A stretch of 64,000 nucleotides of DNA from Leptobacterium flavescens (lineage in GTDB: Bacteria; Bacteroidota; Bacteroidia; Flavobacteriales; Flavobacteriaceae): NCBI RefSeq assembly GCF_010671605.1, contig NZ_JAABOO010000002.1, forward strand, positions 248,001 to 312,000, in the 5' to 3' direction. This document shows positions 29,624-37,069 of the stretch, piece by piece (positions within the stretch are counted from its first letter, which is position 1; each line of letters opens with the position of its first letter). The notes under the pieces were generated by a model. It was not told the DNA's origin. It saw only the letters and a program-made list of their open reading frames with translations, and did no database searches. The translations under genes and the position numbers were made by a program.

Positions 29624-30835
29624 TTATTGTTTTTTTCCAAAAAGAAGAAAATCCTGAGAACCTCTGTTACTTAAGAACAGGTCTTTTATACCGTCTCCAT
29701 TCAGATCGATAAAATCAATATCGAAACCTCTTCCTCCGATACTGTCGGGCATAATGCTATCGGTTCCTTCGGTAAACTTTCCTTTACCGTCGTTCAGATA
29801 CACACTAAAAGGCGTAATACCGCCGAATCTGGCGCCGTTTGTGTTTCCGGTCATAATATCCACATCCCCGTCATTATCTATATCCAGAAAAGCGACTCCG
29901 AAACAACGGTTATCATCTTTGGGTAAGTTAGTGTCGGTAATATCTGAGAAAAATCCTTTTCCATCATTTAAAAGCAATCTGTTCTGCCTTTGTGCATTTG
30001 GTACAAAAGCCTGAACATTACCGTATAGAATATCCAGATCCCCATCTCCGTCAATATCAGCCACATCTACTTCTCTTGTCTCTTCCGGAGTTGTTCTGTA
30101 CACTAACCTGTCGGAAGACTGATCTTTAAAAAAACCTTTTCCGTCATTGATCAATATCCGGTTGGCATCTTCATTCGCAACCAGTATATCCTGATCGCCA
30201 TCTCCATCTATATCTCCGAGCGTAAGGTCTTGTGTTACATCTGTAAATTCGCCGAAACGTTGGATGGTCTCATCCTTGAAGTGACCTTTACCATCGTTGA
30301 TCAATATATTATTCTGACCATTGTTCCCGATCAGAATATCCGGAGCACCGTCATTGTTGATATCGTATACGACCACAGAATTGGATGTTCCCGTAACAGG
30401 GATCCTGCTTCCGGCGTCTGTAAAAGTACCGTCGCCATTGTTCAGATACAATTCATTGGTTTTATCATCTTCACTAACGACGATAATATCCGGATCCCCG
30501 TCCAGATCAAAATCGGCAATACCAATATCTTCGCTGTCGTGATTTACTTGCGGTATTCGAGAGGCACTCTCATTAGTGAACTTTCCTTTCCCGTCATTAA
30601 TAAGCAGAATATTGGGCCTGTGTTCATTCGCAATTAAAATATCCAGGTCCCCGTCTCCGTCCAGATCGGCAATCGCCGCATCCATAGATAATTGTTGCAA
30701 GTCTTCATAGGGTAAATTTGTTGTAGTGACATCCTGGTAAAAAGATGTGGATTTACCCTTTTGATCGTTATTTTCCTGACTGTAACCGGCCTGTAAAACT
30801 CCGATTGCCAGGCATAGTGTGAATATTTTTTGCAT
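29624..30835 (-). CDS. Secreted FG-GAP/VCBS repeat protein
   Basis: 403 residues; signal peptide to about residue 19 (GYSQE). The rest is made of roughly seven repeats with the D-x-D-x-DG-x-x-D calcium-site pattern (DLDGDGDLDILIAN, DIDGDGDQDILVAN, DIDNDGDVDIMTGN, DLNGDGIKDLFLSN) as in integrin-like beta propellers. Calcium-binding surface adhesion is the usual family role. Starts at 30835, facing away from the dienelactone hydrolase. Confidence 0.9.
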   Translation of the reverse strand: MQKIFTLCLAIGVLQAGYSQENNDQKGKSTSFYQDVTTTNLPYEDLQQLSMDAAIADLDGDGDLDILIANEHRPNILLINDGKGKFTNESASRIPQVNHDSEDIGIADFDLDGDPDIIVVSEDDKTNELYLNNGDGTFTDAGSRIPVTGTSNSVVVYDINNDGAPDILIGNNGQNNILINDGKGHFKDETIQRFGEFTDVTQDLTLGDIDGDGDQDILVANEDANRILINDGKGFFKDQSSDRLVYRTTPEETREVDVADIDGDGDLDILYGNVQAFVPNAQRQNRLLLNDGKGFFSDITDTNLPKDDNRCFGVAFLDIDNDGDVDIMTGNTNGARFGGITPFSVYLNDGKGKFTEGTDSIMPDSIGGRGFDIDFIDLNGDGIKDLFLSNRGSQDFLLFGKKQ

Positions 30836-30982
30836 CTGTTAGTTTTATGTGTGTATCCTGAGCTAATTTACGGTATTTTGAGCTTAATTCATAAGGCGTC
30901 TGTTAGGGATGACACTACATTATACTTCCCGAAAAGGATGAGCAATTTTTTCGTTAACTTTATAACAATAAAACTCAAAATC

Positions 30983-31822
30983 ATGAAATATTATGTCCAA
31001 CTAATACTTCTTATACTGGTTGTATCCAGCGTAAGTTGTAAGCGAGATAAAAAAGAAGAGGTCAGTAAGGACGAAAAAGAAGTTGAGGCAGTAGTTAAAG
31101 TAAAGGGAACGGAAGTTACCTATGCTGCAGATACTACTTCCATGAAAGGGTATATTGCCTATGATGAGAACTTAGAGGACAAGCGTCCCGGTATTATAGT
31201 AATTCACGAATGGTGGGGGCACAACGACTATGTAAGGGAAAGAGCAGATCAGTTAGCCGAACTCGGTTATACCGCTATTGCCATTGATATGTATGGTGAT
31301 GGGAAACAAGCCGGGCACCCGGATGATGCAGGGAAATTTGCCCAGAGTGTTATGAGTAATTTGCCGGAAGCCAGGGCTCGTTTCAATGCTGCTTTGGAGA
31401 TCTTAAAACAACATGAATCTGTAGATCCGGACAAAATTGCAGCGATAGGTTATTGTTTTGGCGGAAGTGTGGCTTTAACAATGGCCAATTTAGGAGCTGA
31501 TCTGGATGCGGTAGCTGCTTTCCACAGTGGGGTGCAATTACCGGTTATGCCCGGGAGCGATCTAAAAGCCAGGGTATTGGTGTGTAATGGTGCAGACGAT
31601 CCGTTTGTATCGGAAGAATCGGTTACCGCCTTTAAGGAAGCTATGAATGCCACCGGTTTGTCCTATGAATACATCGCTTATCCCGGAGCCAAGCACTCAT
31701 TTACCAGTAAAGCAGCTGATGCCAACGGCGAAAAATTCGGCTTGCCACTGGCGTATGATGCAGAGGCAGATAAGCAGTCGTGGGCCAGTATGCAAAAACT
31801 TTTTGACGAAGTTTTTAAATAG
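30983..31822 (+). CDS. Dienelactone hydrolase family lipoprotein
   Basis: I place the start at the ATG at 30983; an open frame reaches back to 30830 but the residues there are not a leader. 279 residues: lipobox in LVVSSVSCKRDKK (Cys near 20), then an alpha/beta hydrolase with HEWWGHNDY, nucleophile Cys in IGYCFGGSVAL (near 152), Asp in NGADDPFV and His in GAKHSFTS, the Cys-Asp-His triad of dienelactone hydrolases. Natural substrate unknown. Divergent from the FG-GAP gene (147 bp between starts). Confidence 0.9.
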   Translation: MKYYVQLILLILVVSSVSCKRDKKEEVSKDEKEVEAVVKVKGTEVTYAADTTSMKGYIAYDENLEDKRPGIIVIHEWWGHNDYVRERADQLAELGYTAIAIDMYGDGKQAGHPDDAGKFAQSVMSNLPEARARFNAALEILKQHESVDPDKIAAIGYCFGGSVALTMANLGADLDAVAAFHSGVQLPVMPGSDLKARVLVCNGADDPFVSEESVTAFKEAMNATGLSYEYIAYPGAKHSFTSKAADANGEKFGLPLAYDAEADKQSWASMQKLFDEVFK

Positions 31823-31910
31823 TGCGATCGGCCTACCATAGGTAAACACGCTTTTTCAGGTCTGAGACAGACATCCCGAAATATCGGGTGTAAATGTTAT
31901 AAGTGTACGA

Positions 31911-32591
31911 TTACGATTTTAACCATTTTGGAACATCAAAATACAAAAAGGTCAGTTTAAAGAGTTTAACCCCATTGGGTACATGTTGCCCCAGGTTTTT
32001 AGAAGATTCTTTAATGACTATATGATTTTTGTGTCTTAAAGAGTCGTGACATTGTACGCTAAAAGATACTTTGTTCTTAAACGGAAGGGAGTGAAACTCC
32101 TGAAAAATTTCCGGAGTTGCACGTCTTTCATCACAGATCTTAAAAAAATAATCGTCCGGATTATCATTTTCCAGCATTCTTTTTACTCTTCTGTTCCATT
32201 TCATCAGAGCTTCCTCTTCGGAAGAATAATGTTTAAAGTGAATTTCTATATCGTGCAGTATTCCTATAGGATAATTCACTTCAACACCTTTGTAACCGGT
32301 GGTATCAGAAAATTTTAATTCCTGCCTTATATAGAATTCAAAATTGGAGAGTAGTTTAATATAGCACGGACCGTGAATAAATAACCCGACAAATGGCGAA
32401 TTATAAGGTCGTTTAAACCATTGATATACTTTTCCTCCCCAGCAATTATCGGATACGATAATAAATTCTTTTCCCTCTAATGCAATAATGTCCTTGTTAT
32501 TCAGGTAAGGCTTAAAGACTTGTCTGGCCTTCCTTTTAATATAAACCGCAGTTTTCCTCATATTCATTTTTCCATCTGCCCATAAACGCAA
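31911..32591 (-). CDS. DUF1919-like (putative exopolysaccharide) protein
   Basis: 226 residues, N-terminal basic segment, then FIIVSDNCWGGKVYQWF (near 46), HGPCYIKLL and GILHDIEIHFKHYSSEEEALMKWNRRVKRM, which fit DUF1919 proteins encoded in exopolysaccharide and cell-surface loci of Bacteroidota. No polysaccharide genes are nearby. The start may be the ATG at 32567 or 32561. A hairpin at 31873-31888 (CCCGA/TCGGG) lies after its 3' end side. Confidence 0.6.
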   Translation of the reverse strand: MRLWADGKMNMRKTAVYIKRKARQVFKPYLNNKDIIALEGKEFIIVSDNCWGGKVYQWFKRPYNSPFVGLFIHGPCYIKLLSNFEFYIRQELKFSDTTGYKGVEVNYPIGILHDIEIHFKHYSSEEEALMKWNRRVKRMLENDNPDDYFFKICDERRATPEIFQEFHSLPFKNKVSFSVQCHDSLRHKNHIVIKESSKNLGQHVPNGVKLFKLTFLYFDVPKWLKS

Positions 32592-32701
32592 AGGAACAGA
32601 TAAAATTATCCGGGAAGGATGAAATTTTTTAAGGGTAAAATATATGGGATCGGGGAGATGGAGGGGAGCTTAAAAAACGGCTACTCTTTCTTAAAGTTAG
32701 A

Positions 32702-32774
32702 TAGCTTTTTTTGATTAAAAAAATGACCCGCCATAGATCGAAATCACTAGTGCTTTGAACTGTTTTTATGGGTA
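32702..32774. repeat. Dispersed noncoding repeat, copy 2
   Basis: About 73 bp beginning TAGCTTTTTTTGATTA, recognisably the same family as 671-744 with many substitutions. Lies before the ParB-like gene at 32819. Confidence 0.5.
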
Positions 32775-32818
32775 TTTAACCACAGTTCTTTGATTAAAAA
32801 AAAGAGTAACTTTACTTT

Positions 32819-33205
32819 ATGCAAGAAATAACTTTAGAAGATATTAGAAGTTTACTGGATTCCGGTTCGCTGGAATTGATTGCAATTCAAAGAGAAGTTT
32901 GTCTGCCCATTTTACAAAGAATATACAGGAAAATGAAATTTGGAATAAAGTTTGAGAATATAAGAGTAAATAATTCCAGAATTGTAGATGGGCATCATAG
33001 ATATATTTGCTCTATTCTGTCTAATATTGAGATCGGGATTAATGACTGGCCGATATCATCTACAGTTGTTAATTACAGCTGGAATGAGGTAATTATCAAC
33101 GAAGAAGATTATGAAAGCCAGGAAATGATTCTTGAACATAACAACAGAGATGCTGAATTGAATAATGTGGATGTAAGCGTTTTGAACGATTTAGTAAACA
33201 TTTAA
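32819..33205 (+). CDS. Small protein with possible ParB-like/Srx fold, unknown function
   Basis: 128 residues, no signal peptide or membrane segment. The stretch NNSRIVDGHHRYICSILSNIEIG (near 50-70) resembles the phosphate-loop 'DGxHRxxA' of ParB-like nuclease/sulfiredoxin folds. The end is Asn- and Asp-rich. The following HAD gene starts 12 bp downstream, so the pair is probably one unit. I do not recognise the pair as a described system. Confidence 0.55.
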   Translation: MQEITLEDIRSLLDSGSLELIAIQREVCLPILQRIYRKMKFGIKFENIRVNNSRIVDGHHRYICSILSNIEIGINDWPISSTVVNYSWNEVIINEEDYESQEMILEHNNRDAELNNVDVSVLNDLVNI

Positions 33206-33213
33206 TATCTTTG
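33181..33213 (+). promoter_or_regulatory. Bacteroidota-type promoter inside the tail of the ParB-like gene
   Basis: TTTG at 33181-33184 and TATCTTTG at 33206-33213 with a 21-bp spacer fit the Bacteroidota consensus TTTG-N19/20-TAnnTTTG. The start ATG at 33218 lies about 5 bp beyond the -7 box, so a transcript from here would have almost no leader. Confidence 0.5.
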
Positions 33214-33217
33214 TAAA

Positions 33218-33673
33218 ATGCTGATATTGTTAGATATAGATGGTGTAATGGTTCCTGCCAGCAATTGGAAACGCCCGGAATTTGAAAGTGATGGGTTTCC
33301 AAAGTTTAGTAGAAGAGCTACTGATAGCCTTCAGAAAATTATTTCTGAAACAGGTGCAGAAATTCTATTGACTACTTCTCACAAATCTAAATATTCAATT
33401 CAAAAATGGAACACCATTTTTTCAGTAAGAGGATTTAAAAATGCTCAAATAAAAAGATTAAAAACGAATGTTGATGATTTGAACAGAAAAGAGGAGGTTA
33501 TGTTATGGTGGCGCGATAATGATGAAAAAAGGTTTGTTATAATTGATGATGATAAAAGCTTGAATAGTTTACCTAATGAAATTAAATCAAAATTAGTTCA
33601 ACCGAGCGCAACAGTGGGTTTAAATGAAGAGTTGGCTGATTCAGCAATTAGAATATTAAAATCTTCAAAATAA
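33218..33673 (+). CDS. Small HAD-superfamily phosphatase (Swiss-army-knife RNA-repair HAD type)
   Basis: 151 residues. It starts MLILLDIDGVMVPASNWK, with the DxDG catalytic motif (nucleophile Asp near 6), then TTSHKSKY (near 51, HAD motif II) and FVIIDDDKSLN (near 108, motif III/IV). This is the single-domain HAD type found next to RNA-repair modules (HAD_SAK group). It could be a 5'- or 3'-phosphatase acting on nucleic acids or sugars; there are no other RNA-repair genes nearby, so function is a guess. Confidence 0.75.
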   Translation: MLILLDIDGVMVPASNWKRPEFESDGFPKFSRRATDSLQKIISETGAEILLTTSHKSKYSIQKWNTIFSVRGFKNAQIKRLKTNVDDLNRKEEVMLWWRDNDEKRFVIIDDDKSLNSLPNEIKSKLVQPSATVGLNEELADSAIRILKSSK

Positions 33674-33727
33674 TAACTATTGAAAAATAGTTCTCTGCAT
33701 TCACGAACTCCTATAAAAAGTTAGGCC

Positions 33728-33782
33728 GTAAAACGTCTGTACTGCTATATGGCCCGTAAATTTTCAAATATGCGAGTTATAA
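33728..33782 (+). repeat. 55-bp repeat, copy 1
   Basis: Shares GTAAAACG-CTGTAC and AAATTTTCAAATATGCGAG plus TTATAA with 38609-38663 in the same orientation. The two copies bracket the 4.9-kb accessory segment that precedes E1. The rest of 33674-34027 shows no other gene. Confidence 0.5.
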
Positions 33783-34027
33783 CAAGGTATAAAAGATAAA
33801 TGTAATTGGCATATTTGTTAATTGCATTTATCTTAATCTATATGATACTACTGCGGTGTAGATAAAATCAATAAAAAGTAAGATAAAACCATAATATTTA
33901 TATAGTTTTTACGCACTATTTTTTGCGAAATTATATGTAAATTTCCATTTAACAATGCGAGGAATTGGCAGATATCGTGAATGCCATTAAATGTTCACGG
34001 TTTTAAATAATTTTAAAACTTTTTATA

Positions 34028-34207
34028 ATGGAAATTTTAAAAAAAATTGGAAAAATCTTAAGCAAAAACGAACAGAAACAAATTAATGGAGGCGACGGCA
34101 GTGAATGCTTTGAATGCCTGCCTGGTGCTCTTCCCGGATCTCCTTTCGCATGTGCGGGATCTGATGTATGTCAGGTGATGCCTGATGGGTGTCATATCTG
34201 CGTATAA
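34028..34207 (+). CDS. Double-glycine-leader, Cys-rich secreted peptide (bacteriocin-like)
   Basis: 59 residues. The N-terminal half MEILKKIGKILSKNEQKQIN ends in GG (near residues 21-22), the leader type that Bacteroidota use with C39-peptidase ABC exporters. The mature part of about 37 residues starts DGSECFECLPG and has six Cys (SEC, FEC, FAC, DVC, DGC, HIC), so it could form three disulfides. A C39 transporter or modifying enzyme is not in the window. A terminator follows at 34233. Bacteriocin or signalling peptide; both are possible. Confidence 0.75.
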   Translation: MEILKKIGKILSKNEQKQINGGDGSECFECLPGALPGSPFACAGSDVCQVMPDGCHICV

Positions 34208-34232
34208 GAAAGACATAAATACTCTTGATACT

Positions 34233-34257
34233 AGCGGGCTTTGGCTCGCTTTTTTTA
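34233..34257 (+). terminator. Rho-independent terminator after the GG-leader peptide
   Basis: AGCGGGC and GCTCGCT pair (one G-T) around a TTTG loop, followed by TTTTTTT, 25 bp after the peptide stop. Confidence 0.8.
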
Positions 34258-34297
34258 TTTCCATACAACCAGTTAGTGATATCATTTTAATGAAACC

Positions 34298-34316
34298 TGC
34301 CTGCGGCTGGCAGGCA
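34298..34316. repeat. REP-like palindrome
   Basis: GCCTGC-ggctg-GCAGGC forms a 6-7 bp stem. It resembles the perfect 20-bp palindrome CCTGCCTGCCGGCAGGCAGG at 36079-36098. Region 34258-34496 shows nothing else. Confidence 0.5.
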
Positions 34317-34496
34317 CTCTTTTTGCTGAAAGGGCAGAGGAGTGGAGGCAAAATGTATATGGAATGGTATAAAACTCTAAAATAGTAGAGATGCTTTTTA
34401 TAGTTACCTATATTCTCATACTATTAATTATTTTTTAAGAACAAATAATGATATAAACAGTATATTTAATTTAGATATTGATTTTAAAACGACATT

Positions 34497-35060
34497 ATGA
34501 AATCCCTGAAAACAAAAATCACATTTTTTCTGTTATTACTACCAATAATACTGTTGAACGCCCAGGGGGAGCTGAAATCAGTTGAGGGCTATTCGCCCAA
34601 TATTGGCATAATGGTCTACATGTTGGAAGATTTAAAAGATAAAATTACCCAACAAGTTAAAGACCTGGACCAATCACAAACTGATTTCTTGTATGATGCT
34701 GATGCCAATAGCATAGGAGCACTGATTATGCATTTGGTGTCCACGGAATCGTATTATCAGACTGCGACATTGAAGGGTCGGGAATGGACAGAAGAGGAGC
34801 AAAAGAGATTTGGTATTGCAGGCGAACTTAACGAAGAAGTAAAAAACATACTCAAAGGTAAGCCAATTAAGTATTATTTGGATTTATGGGATGAAGTCCG
34901 TACAAAAACCCTGAAAGAACTCAAAACCAAAGATGATGATTGGTTCGCTTCGAGTATGGAAGAGGGACTCAACTACCATTACATCTGGTATCACGTGATG
35001 CAACATTCGGCCAATCATATGGGGCAAATTGCAACCATAAAGAACCGATTGCCCAGATAA
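34497..35060 (+). CDS. DinB-like four-helix-bundle protein with a signal peptide
   Basis: 187 residues; signal peptide (to about 22, LLNAQGE), then a DinB/YfiT-type bundle with metal-ligand His candidates in GALIMHLVSTE (near 80) and YHYIWYHVMQHSANHMGQI (near 163-175), the usual three-His pattern. An exported DinB-like protein is a common Bacteroidota variant; the ligand and reaction are unknown. Confidence 0.8.
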   Translation: MKSLKTKITFFLLLLPIILLNAQGELKSVEGYSPNIGIMVYMLEDLKDKITQQVKDLDQSQTDFLYDADANSIGALIMHLVSTESYYQTATLKGREWTEEEQKRFGIAGELNEEVKNILKGKPIKYYLDLWDEVRTKTLKELKTKDDDWFASSMEEGLNYHYIWYHVMQHSANHMGQIATIKNRLPR

Positions 35061-35080
35061 AACCACAAGTTCGAAAAATT

Positions 35081-35122
35081 AAATTAATTGTTCATTGAAA
35101 TTTTGTAACGAGAAAATCTACA
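35081..35122 (+). repeat. 42-bp direct repeat, copy 1 (upstream of the gene at 35218)
   Basis: Identical, base for base, with 59645-59686 (42 bp; core GTTCATTGAAATTTTGTAAC). A shortened relative lies at 964-984. Each copy is followed within 100-250 bp by an accessory gene (35218, 59729). It could be a promoter module or a recombination tract. Confidence 0.85.
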
Positions 35123-35217
35123 ACAATTGTAAGTGTATTTTAAATGATGTGGTGTGTTTAGTTTTCTTTTGTAAAGCTTTTATGATTTAGTTACCTTGCG
35201 TTAAATTTATACTATGT

Positions 35218-36030
35218 ATGAAATTTAATCTCGCGGATTTTTTGTTTAATACGCCCTTGTATAAGCGTGTAGAAATAGATTCTAGTGATCGATCAGGAAA
35301 GGATTTTCAAGAAATGTTTAGTATTTGGGGACAGATAGATATAGAAGGTTATAATCCAGAGGAAAAGGCTGATACTACATTCCGAATTGGACATAGTTTG
35401 AAGAATAAGGATAATAATTTCCGAGGCAAAGGAGGTTTTTCGCTTTTTACTGTAGCTTGTAAAAGATATGGCACTGTTTTTTACTATTTAATAGAGTGGA
35501 ATGTCGAGAATTCTTATCTTATGAAATGCGGGCAATATCCATCTATTGCGGATTTGCATATAGGTGAATTAAGTAAATATAGAAAAGTAATAAGTAAGGA
35601 AAAACTGAGAGAGTTTAATAGAGCTATTGGTTTAGCTGCTAATGGAGTTGGCATCGGCTCATTTGTGTATTTAAGAAGAATTTTTGAGGATTTAATCAAT
35701 TTGGCTTACGATAGTGCTGTCAAAGTGAACGACGACACCATAGATGAAGAAATCTATAATCGTGCTCGAATGGACGATCGTATAAAACTGTTGAAAAACT
35801 ACCTTCCAAATTTTCTGTTTTCTAATAGAGAGATGTATTCTATTTTAAGCTCGGGAATACATGAACTGGATGAGTCAACTTGTCTTAGTTACTTTAAGCC
35901 TTTAAAATTAGGTATTGAAATTATTTTGGATGAAAAACTTAAAGAATGGGAACAAAATGAGAAAGTTAAACGAGCTTCACTTGAGATTAAAGGAATTAAA
36001 AGGCAATTAAAAGAAAAACAAGAGGAATAA
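35218..36030 (+). CDS. Hypothetical accessory protein, helical C-terminus
   Basis: 270 residues, no signal or membrane segment. The N-terminal 110 residues are mixed alpha/beta; the rest is helical, with GIGSFVYLRRIFEDLINLAY (near 140), LLKNYLPNF, YSILSSGIHELDESTC and GIEIILDEKL, ending in a charged tail. The pattern recalls HEPN-like proteins seen in defence contexts, without certainty. Placed right before a dif-like XerC half-site at 36056 and preceded by the 42-bp repeat also seen before the end genes of E2, so it may be the right end of a degenerate element. Confidence 0.5.
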   Translation: MKFNLADFLFNTPLYKRVEIDSSDRSGKDFQEMFSIWGQIDIEGYNPEEKADTTFRIGHSLKNKDNNFRGKGGFSLFTVACKRYGTVFYYLIEWNVENSYLMKCGQYPSIADLHIGELSKYRKVISKEKLREFNRAIGLAANGVGIGSFVYLRRIFEDLINLAYDSAVKVNDDTIDEEIYNRARMDDRIKLLKNYLPNFLFSNREMYSILSSGIHELDESTCLSYFKPLKLGIEIILDEKLKEWEQNEKVKRASLEIKGIKRQLKEKQEE

Positions 36031-36055
36031 TAAAATTCCTTTTTTTAATATTTTT

Positions 36056-36066
36056 TTGTACTATAA
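36056..36066 (+). other. XerC-arm-like half-site (no complete dif)
   Basis: TTGTACTATAA is identical over 11 bp to the XerC arm of the site at 38792. The following bases (TGGCCTGCG) do not match the TTTATA centre or the XerD arm, so this may be a decayed site. Confidence 0.35.
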
Positions 36067-36078
36067 TGGCCTGCGTTA

Positions 36079-36098
36079 CCTGCCTGCCGGCAGGCAGG
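36079..36098. repeat. Perfect 20-bp REP-like palindrome
   Basis: CCTGCCTGCCGGCAGGCAGG reads the same on both strands. GC-rich and alone in AT-rich DNA, right after the half-site at 36056. Confidence 0.7.
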
Positions 36099-36277
36099 TG
36101 TATACTTAGCTTCGGTAAAGCAATCAACTTCTAAGATATCTCTTCAATTTTTCTTCCAAAATAGCTTCTCTTAGAATGTAATGGAACACTCTTTTTCTGA
36201 GCCTACGGAGTAGGGAAGTGTAATGTGTGTGGAATGGTTTTAAATAGTATTTTTTAACTTTATCTCAATATTTTTCT

Positions 36278-37030
36278 ATGGAATGTGCAACTATATATTA
36301 TGATAGGATGCATTATTTTCCAATGCACTTGCATCCAGATAGATATACATTTTCATATATTATAAGTGGAAGTGCAAATTTAGTATGCAATAATTCTGAG
36401 TTTGTTTTAAAACCAGATACTTTAGTTATAATTCCTCCTTATGTAGCACATCAAACACTTATAAAACATTTTTTTCATTATAATGTGATTAGAGTTCCCG
36501 TACCATTTTCTTTTAATAATTTAAATAATAATCAATTAGGTTTGACTATAATAGAAAATAGTACTTTATATAAAAATCATTTTAATTATTGGTTCGATTT
36601 AATTAGAGCTAATATGGCAGAAGGAACAGAAATACCTGATGTGTTTAAGCATTTTTTGACAGGTCAGGGTTCTAGCTTAACTAAATCGGAAGTTCTTATA
36701 AAAAAATCAATAATGCATTTAGAAAAAAACTATAATAGGACATTACCAGTTGAAGAATTATCAGATTTAGTACACCTAAGTGAGAGTCATTTTCAGCGTC
36801 TCTTTAAAAAGACTATTGGGATTTCACCCAGTCGCTATCTACAAAACCTACGAATCGAGAAAGCCAAAGAATATATTTATATTAGGGACAGGAATAGTTT
36901 TACTGATATAGCATATGATACCGGTTTTTTTGATCAAAGCCATTTCAATAAATATTTCAAGATTAATGTTGGTATGATTCCCAAGCGATATGCGGATTTA
37001 GTCAAAAATGATAGAATTTTACAATTTTAG
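36278..37030 (+). CDS. AraC-family transcriptional regulator
   Basis: 250 residues; a cupin-like N-terminal half (about 1-95) and a C-terminal AraC-type double helix-turn-helix with LPVEELSDLVHLSESHFQRLF and SFTDIAYDTGFFDQSHFNKYFK (about 150-240). Lies 39 bp upstream of a dialkylglycine decarboxylase-like gene on the same strand and likely regulates it in response to an amine or its product; this is inference. Very AT-rich, unlike the host block. Confidence 0.9.
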   Translation: MECATIYYDRMHYFPMHLHPDRYTFSYIISGSANLVCNNSEFVLKPDTLVIIPPYVAHQTLIKHFFHYNVIRVPVPFSFNNLNNNQLGLTIIENSTLYKNHFNYWFDLIRANMAEGTEIPDVFKHFLTGQGSSLTKSEVLIKKSIMHLEKNYNRTLPVEELSDLVHLSESHFQRLFKKTIGISPSRYLQNLRIEKAKEYIYIRDRNSFTDIAYDTGFFDQSHFNKYFKINVGMIPKRYADLVKNDRILQF

Positions 37031-37069
37031 GATCTAATATTAACTGAACTTGCATGCAAAGTTAAAGTT

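Noticed and set aside
30230..30637. 135-residue plus-strand frame inside the FG-GAP gene
   Set aside because: Shadow frame of a strongly repetitive gene; the repeated codons keep the opposite strand open.
34258..34496. Open frames on both strands around the GG-leader peptide (34058-34385)
   Set aside because: They cross the terminator and the palindrome and overlap the supported peptide gene; no family features.
36056..36066. A full dif site at 36056
   Set aside because: Only the XerC-type 11 bp match; centre and XerD arm do not. Listed as a half-site only.
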